Shown here: positions 4,278 through 5,179 of the stretch, piece by piece
How the letters are laid out: each line of letters begins with the position of its first letter
How positions within the stretch are numbered: the first letter of the stretch is position 1
Assembly: GCA_030146725.1 (NCBI GenBank)
Contig: JASLBJ010000282.1
Coordinates: forward strand, 1 to 5,179
DNA from: Sphingomicrobium sp.
GTDB taxonomy: Bacteria > Pseudomonadota > Alphaproteobacteria > Sphingomonadales > Sphingomonadaceae
Reading direction: 5' to 3'
Length of the DNA stretch: 5,179 nt
Notes under the pieces: generated by a model
Seen by the model: only the letters and a program-made list of their open reading frames with translations
What the model was told of the DNA's origin: nothing
Database searches by the model: none
Position numbers and translations under genes: made by a program

Positions 4278-5179
4278 CGTTTCTTGCCAGCCGGAGGCTT
4301 GCCCCGGGGCGCCTTGCCTGCCGAAGGCTTGCCCGTTGTCGGGGGCGCACCGCGCGAGCGCCGCTCGCCCTTGCGCTCGCGCCGCCGGGTCTTGGCCGCC
4401 GCCGCCGCGCGCTTCTCCTTGACCTCTTTCGTCGCAGCCGGATCGCCGCGGTCGAGCGGGAGCATGTCGCCGGCCATCGCCTCGAACCCCAGGGTCGCGA
4501 GGCTTTCGGCGAAGTGCGGCGCAAGCTCGGCGGTGACGTCGATCGTCCCGCCCTCGGGGGCATCGATGCGGATCCGCCGCGCATGGAGGTGGAGCTTGCG
4601 GCTGATCCCGCCGGTCAGGAACGCGGCCGCTCCGCCATATTTCGCGTCGCCGACGATCGGATGGCCAAGCGCCGCCATGTGGGCGCGAAGCTGGTGCGTG
4701 CGGCCGGTAAGCGGCTGAAGCTCGACCCACGCGGCGCGACCTCCGGCGAAGTCGATCGTCCGGTAGCGGGTGCGCGCCGCCAGCCCGTGTTCCTCGTCAA
4801 CTTGCATCTTCTCGCCGCCGCTGCCCGGCTGCTTGGCGAGCGGTGCGTCGATCTCGCCGTCCTCGGGCGAGGGCACGCCGACGACCAGCGCCCAATAGAC
4901 CTTGCGCGCGGTGCGGCTCGAAAAGGACTTGGCGAAATGCCCGGCGGCACGCGCGCTGCGGGCGACCAGCAGCGCGCCGGACGTGTCCTTGTCGAGCCGG
5001 TGGACGAGCTTGGGCCGGTTGCCCGCATCGTCGGCGAGCCCGTCGAGCAGGCGGTCGAGGTGCTGGTGGGTCTTGGTCCCGCCCTGCGTCGCAAGGCCCG
5101 GCGGCTTGTCGAGCACGAACGCAAAGGCGTCGCGGTAGATGACCATCTCGCGCACCAGCTCGGCTTCCTCGGGCGTCAG
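4274..5179 (-). CDS. rluC: RluA-family 23S rRNA pseudouridine synthase, RluC-like, with a basic repeat tail (5' end outside window)
   Basis: The enzyme converts specific uridines of 23S rRNA to pseudouridine. Visible are 301 residues and the stop; the frame is open to the window edge (LTPEEAEL then GTG at 5155), so the true start and any N-terminal S4 RNA-binding domain lie outside. Counting from that GTG: DKPPGLATQGG (16-26), the catalytic motif HRLDKDTSG (52-60, Asp55), RKVYWALVVG (84-93), LTGRTHQLRAHMAALGHPIVGDAKYGG (about 149-175) and LHLHARRIRI (188-197). The GG after the KPPG motif fits RluC better than RluD, but target positions are inferred. After about residue 240 the protein becomes a Lys/Arg/Ala/Pro-rich tail of about 53 residues ending GKPPAGKKR, longer than in E. 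coli RluC and partly built from a DNA repeat. It is the first visible gene of the four-gene unit, and its stop overlaps the HAD start. Confidence 0.92.
   Translation of the reverse strand: MTPEEAELVREMVIYRDAFAFVLDKPPGLATQGGTKTHQHLDRLLDGLADDAGNRPKLVHRLDKDTSGALLVARSARAAGHFAKSFSSRTARKVYWALVVGVPSPEDGEIDAPLAKQPGSGGEKMQVDEEHGLAARTRYRTIDFAGGRAAWVELQPLTGRTHQLRAHMAALGHPIVGDAKYGGAAAFLTGGISRKLHLHARRIRIDAPEGGTIDVTAELAPHFAESLATLGFEAMAGDMLPLDRGDPAATKEVKEKRAAAAAKTRRRERKGERRSRGAPPTTGKPSAGKAPRGKPPAGKKR
4283..4335 (-). repeat. 30-bp-period direct repeat encoding the basic tail of the pseudouridine synthase
   Basis: The 23-bp segments at 4283-4305 and 4313-4335 match at 20 positions with a 30-bp period. They encode two related decapeptide-like units, GKPSAGKAPR and GKPPAGKKR, at the very C-terminus. 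The period is a multiple of three, so copy-number change would keep the frame. The segment also holds the region just upstream of the HAD start codon. Confidence 0.75.

Noticed and set aside
4278..4730. N-terminal extension of the HAD frame upstream of 4277
   Set aside because: It overlaps the pseudouridine synthase coding sequence in another frame, has no HAD family counterpart, and the HAD domain starts normally at the GTG at 4277.

Overview
This GC-rich window looks like ordinary chromosomal core DNA from an alphaproteobacterium, most likely a member of the Sphingomonadales. The reasons are the strong G/C bias at third codon positions, a polyhydroxyalkanoate-granule phasin beside clpS and murA, and an ATP12-type F1-ATPase assembly chaperone, a family typical of alphaproteobacteria and mitochondria. 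The assignment comes from recognised protein families and gene context; no database search was run. I saw no mobile element, CRISPR array, rRNA or tRNA.

Left block (1-1761, minus strand, read right to left): a phasin gene closed by a textbook Rho-independent terminator, then clpS (N-degron adaptor of ClpAP), then the first 96 codons of murA (first committed step of peptidoglycan synthesis). Middle (1762-1929): the divergent region between the phasin gene and gmk. It holds a good sigma70-type phasin promoter and two inverted copies of a TGC-N3-GCA motif. One copy covers the predicted -10 and transcription start, which suggests PhaR-like repression. gmk (guanylate kinase, 1930-2577) is the only plus-strand gene.

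Right block (2691-5179, minus strand): a tightly packed four-gene unit in the order RluC-type pseudouridine synthase (5' end outside the window), HAD phosphatase, a 74-residue two-helix membrane protein, and ATP12. All three junctions overlap by 4, 8 and 4 nt, and the three downstream genes all appear to start with GTG, so translation is probably coupled. The gap between the convergent gmk and ATP12 genes (2578-2690) is full of nested inverted repeats and may be a REP-like element.

There is no obviously new large system. The points most worth checking are the paired operator-like motifs at the phasin promoter, the basic histone-like N-terminal region of the phasin, the uncharacterised small membrane protein coupled to ATP12, and the repeat-built low-complexity tails of ClpS and the pseudouridine synthase.
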